Assembly: GCA_946481475.1 (NCBI GenBank)
Contig: CAMLOB010000125.1
Span: 1 to 9,096 of the forward strand
Source of the DNA: an uncultured Chlorobiota bacterium
GTDB lineage: Bacteria > Bacteroidota > Kapaibacteriia > OLB7
DNA length: 9,096 nucleotides
Reading direction: 5' to 3'
Every line of letters begins with the position of its first letter. The first letter of the stretch is position 1. Positions 6,693 through 9,096 of the stretch are shown here, in pieces. Position numbers and translations under genes: made by a program. The notes below the pieces were generated by a model. The model was given only the letters and a program-made list of their open reading frames with translations, was not told the DNA's origin and ran no database searches.

Positions 6693-7282
6693 GAAGGCGT
6701 GATACCATAATTCTATCCGGGCTCATGCTCCTCTGCGCGGGGAGCATGAGTCTTTTTGCACAATCCCTTGCCCCCCCTCCGATCGACCTGGATTCACTGC
6801 AACACGAACTGGCCAGGGACTCACTGATCTCGCAGAAGGTCGACAGTCCGAAGGGATATGTTATCGGTGTTCCGAAAAGTGCGCGGCTCGACTCGGCACG
6901 GAGCGGATGGAATCCCGAAAAGATGTTCGAGCGGCGTCTTTACGTGCTGGCAGGGGCCGGAGAGATGATCTTCACGGTCACCGTCGGCAAGCCGGAGATT
7001 CCCGCATCGGCCACGGTCACCGCCGCCTATACCTATCTCGACCACGACACGCTGACCTCGGCCGGAACGGTCTGGACACGGACGTACTACCTTCCGACCC
7101 GATCTGTCAGAATCGAACTGATCCCCTACGGCATCGCCTTCGCACCCTACAGCGAAGAGCGTGAGCGGATCTTCCGATCGTTTCGCTGGAAGCCGGGGGC
7201 CGACTCCGAGAACGTGAACGTCGACCCGGTACGGATACAGGAAATACCGGAACGACCGCCGCAGAGCAGTTTCGGGGGATAG
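6689..7282 (+). CDS. Small exported protein of unknown function, second of a pair
   Basis: This encodes 197 residues starting at a GTG. The first residues (RRRD), a hydrophobic core and SLFA/QS form a clear signal peptide, so the mature protein should be periplasmic or outer-surface. The body contains GYVIGVPKS, a region that appears beta-rich, AG-TVWTRTYYLPTRSVRIEL, and IFRSF, then a Pro/Arg-rich tail. This order matches the upstream neighbour (GWTINLPEE, then R-TY-(x)5-V-E-I-E, then IFDSF). I infer distant paralogues from an old tandem duplication. I recognise no named family or catalytic motif. The frame is open back to an ATG at 6623, but that extension is highly basic and would bury the signal peptide, whereas the GTG has a good ribosome binding site and a 4-nt overlap. 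Translation is probably coupled to the first gene. Confidence 0.8.
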   Translation: MRRRDTIILSGLMLLCAGSMSLFAQSLAPPPIDLDSLQHELARDSLISQKVDSPKGYVIGVPKSARLDSARSGWNPEKMFERRLYVLAGAGEMIFTVTVGKPEIPASATVTAAYTYLDHDTLTSAGTVWTRTYYLPTRSVRIELIPYGIAFAPYSEERERIFRSFRWKPGADSENVNVDPVRIQEIPERPPQSSFGG

Positions 7283-7287
7283 ACATA

Positions 7288-7320
7288 AAGCGGGCGGTCC
7301 CCTCATCGAACCGCCCACTT
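7288..7320. terminator. Bidirectional hairpin terminator between convergent genes
   Basis: Arms 7288-7298 and 7310-7320 form an 11-bp stem with one odd pair around an 11-nt loop. Position 7291 against 7317 is a C-A mismatch in plus-strand RNA but a G-U wobble in minus-strand RNA, so the fold is better leftward. CTTTAT follows on the minus strand. It starts 5 nt after the plus-strand stop codon and serves the gap between converging genes. T-runs are weak on both sides. Confidence 0.6.
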
Positions 7321-7323
7321 CAT

Positions 7324-7365
7324 CCGGACTCCCGACTCTTGACTCTTGACCCTCAACTCCCGACT
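7324..7365. repeat. Heptamer tandem repeat, six units
   Basis: Six consecutive 7-bp units read CCGGACT, CCCGACT, CTTGACT, CTTGACC, CTCAACT, CCCGACT on the plus strand, consensus roughly CYYGACT. Neither the preceding nor the following 7 bp continues the pattern. It lies between the hairpin terminator and the end of the T9SS cargo gene, touching two bases of that gene's stop codon. It resembles in style the short tandem heptamer repeats known from cyanobacterial intergenic DNA, without implying relatedness. Confidence 0.75.
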
Positions 7366-9096
7366 ACCTCCTCACCACCACCTTCTCCGTCACTCGTCCG
7401 TTCAGCGTCTGCAACTCCACGATGTACGTCCCCGGCTTCAGTCCCGTCCCGTCGAATCCGACAGCGTAACGGCCCGGCTCGTACAACTCCTTCTCCACAA
7501 GCGAGGCGACCTTCCGTCCCAGCGCATCGTAGACCCCGAGCGTCACGTGCTCCTTCCGGCTGATCGAGAAGCGGATCTCCGTCTCCCCGGTGAACGGGTT
7601 CGGCTGAGCCGAGACACGCAGGCCGGTGCCGGCTTCGCCGTCGAGTGTGCGGACGCGTTTGGCTGTGAGCTCATCAACCCAGCTCCTGACCGCTCCGATC
7701 GACCAGATACTCGTGCTGTCAAGCACTACATTCTGAACCAACTCGCTCGAGGACAAACGCAGACGGATGTAATATGTCCCGGAGAGAACATCGAACACCT
7801 TCTCGGTGATCCGGTACTGCGAGCGATCACTCACACGCAACGCCGTCGAGTCCAGAACCTCCACCACCCCGTCAGTCGCCGAATCGACCAGCTCCAGCAC
7901 GCAGTCAACACGCCTGCCGACCGATGCCGATGAATCCCCCGCAAACATCTGCACATACATCGTCCCGCCGATCTCGACGCTGTCACCGGTGCTGAACGAT
8001 TCTGTTCGCAACAGCGCAAGAAGATCCGAAAGGCTGTCCGGTCTGACTGAAGGAACCAGGTCAATATCTATGCTTTGCTCCGCATCGCTGATCCAGACAT
8101 CATACAAACGCGCCGCTAGCCCAAGTGAGTCATTCACCTTCGCGCTGATTTCCCGCCCATCCGCCTCATATCCATCCGGACGTGAACGGGCATAGTACTG
8201 TCGCGTCGTCCGCAACGTGCTGTCATCCGGACGGGCATACAGAGCCGCGTATCTGTAGAGCAATCTCCCTTCGGAGGCCGAGCCGTTCGGCGTCAATCCC
8301 CCGTAGGTGAAGGCCTTGACGTTCTGATAACGCCATTGCGGGTGGGTGTTCATCAGCCACTTCGCCTCGATCTGGTACATCTCGTGTAACGGGTTCGGAC
8401 GCATGTAGATGATCGAGAACAGAGGGATGGTCGATGAGTCGGCAAGCTCCAGCACCTGATTCTGCGAGGAGATCACCGGGAAGCCGTATCCCGGATCATA
8501 TCCGTTTGACCAATCCGGCTTGCTGATCCAGTCTCCGATGATGTACGGTTCACCCGAAGCCGTATCGAAGAACATCGAACGGAAGTGAATGTCGGTGAAG
8601 TACCGGTCATAGGCCCACTCACCGTTCAGATAGATCGGCTCATAGTAGTGCCGTTCCCACCCGACTCCTTCCATCAACCGCCCGAGCGCATCCTGCGCCT
8701 GATCGATCGTCGGATGGATATGCTGATGCGTCATCGTTCCTTCGGTCGGTGGAGGAGAGATCCAGAAATGCGGGTCAATCGTGTTTAGCGGATACTGGAA
8801 GAAGAGTTTCGGTCCGCCGGGAGGGGGCACATAGTGGAGTCGGCCGTAGACGATGCCGGTATAGGCATAGCGGGACTGCTGCCAGACGACCGGTGCGGAC
8901 TGCTGTTTCATCGCACGGTGAGTAAACGGCGGCATTGCCGGATATTGCCCTTTACCGAAAGCGCCGGGATCGTTGTTATAGTAGGCACTCAGCGTATCGT
9001 AGGGGGTCCAGCCTGGCGTTGTCCCGACGGTCGAGTCGATCAATACTCCCCGGGCAATGATTCCCGCCGTCGAATCGCTCCAGGCGATATACTCAC
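7364..9096 (-). CDS. T9SS-secreted protein, N-terminus outside window
   Basis: At least 576 residues are visible, and the frame stays open through position 9096, so start and signal peptide lie beyond the window; a TTG at 9043 is just an internal Leu. The last 85 or so residues (7367-7621) form a Por/T9SS type A sorting domain: PNPF, then VYDALGRKV, then LKPGTYIVEL, a Thr-Glu-Lys strand and a basic end (RR). In Bacteroidota-group bacteria this domain directs cargo across the outer membrane and is usually removed as the protein is attached to the surface or released. The upstream part is rich in Tyr, Trp, Pro and Asp, with an HQHIH cluster near 8725, and I recognise no enzyme or adhesin domain. 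It converges on the exported-protein pair. T9SS export is a strong call; function is unknown. Confidence 0.85.
   Translation of the reverse strand, partial: EYIAWSDSTAGIIARGVLIDSTVGTTPGWTPYDTLSAYYNNDPGAFGKGQYPAMPPFTHRAMKQQSAPVVWQQSRYAYTGIVYGRLHYVPPPGGPKLFFQYPLNTIDPHFWISPPPTEGTMTHQHIHPTIDQAQDALGRLMEGVGWERHYYEPIYLNGEWAYDRYFTDIHFRSMFFDTASGEPYIIGDWISKPDWSNGYDPGYGFPVISSQNQVLELADSSTIPLFSIIYMRPNPLHEMYQIEAKWLMNTHPQWRYQNVKAFTYGGLTPNGSASEGRLLYRYAALYARPDDSTLRTTRQYYARSRPDGYEADGREISAKVNDSLGLAARLYDVWISDAEQSIDIDLVPSVRPDSLSDLLALLRTESFSTGDSVEIGGTMYVQMFAGDSSASVGRRVDCVLELVDSATDGVVEVLDSTALRVSDRSQYRITEKVFDVLSGTYYIRLRLSSSELVQNVVLDSTSIWSIGAVRSWVDELTAKRVRTLDGEAGTGLRVSAQPNPFTGETEIRFSISRKEHVTLGVYDALGRKVASLVEKELYEPGRYAVGFDGTGLKPGTYIVELQTLNGRVTEKVVVRR

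Noticed and set aside
9041..9043. TTG as the start of the T9SS cargo gene
   Set aside because: The frame continues without a stop for the remaining 53 bases to the window edge, and the protein has no signal peptide at this point, so it is an internal Leu codon.
1..9096. CRISPR, transposase, phage, tRNA, rRNA or toxin-antitoxin features
   Set aside because: I looked on both strands and found no spaced direct repeats of CRISPR type, no terminal inverted repeats with a transposase, no tRNA-like cloverleaf and no recognisable toxin, antitoxin or phage gene.

Overview
The window looks like an ordinary, GC-rich chromosomal segment of a Bacteroidota/Chlorobiota-type (FCB group) bacterium. The main evidence is the C-terminus of the last gene, which has the form of a type IX secretion (T9SS, Por) sorting domain, a trait essentially confined to that group. 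A metal-site-free ComEC and AT-rich leaders without a strong Shine-Dalgarno before ftsY and comEC also fit. I cannot name a genus. A high-GC Kapabacteria/Chlorobi-like or related lineage is only a guess.

Layout. Positions 27-5807 form a leftward (minus-strand) block. In transcription order it holds comEC (DNA uptake channel), pgeF/yfiH (peptidoglycan editing factor, 10-nt overlap with comEC), an HU-family DNA-binding protein, pgsA (phosphatidylglycerophosphate synthase), ftsY (SRP receptor) and an unrecognised single-pass membrane protein that overlaps ftsY by 4 nt. A long hairpin begins one base after the pgeF stop, and a clear intrinsic terminator follows HU. The block therefore probably contains at least three transcription units: comEC-pgeF, HU, and pgsA-ftsY-orf242, the last perhaps with its own ftsY promoter. 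Positions 5808-6080 are a divergent control region with a plausible rightward promoter and a leader hairpin.

Positions 6081-7282 (plus strand) hold two translationally coupled genes for small exported proteins. They share a spacing pattern of key residues and look like distant paralogues. A bidirectional hairpin terminator (7288-7320) and a 42-bp heptamer tandem repeat (7324-7365) separate them from a convergent minus-strand gene for a large T9SS cargo protein, whose N-terminus lies beyond position 9096.

How they work together. PgsA, FtsY and ComEC all serve the inner membrane (lipid synthesis, protein targeting, DNA transport), and PgeF guards cell-wall precursor synthesis. I see no metabolic pathway, defence system, CRISPR array, mobile element, tRNA or rRNA. 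I did not find a convincing undescribed system. The points most worth a second look are the competing hairpins between HU and pgsA, the paralogous exported pair, the heptamer repeat, and the uncharacterised T9SS cargo.
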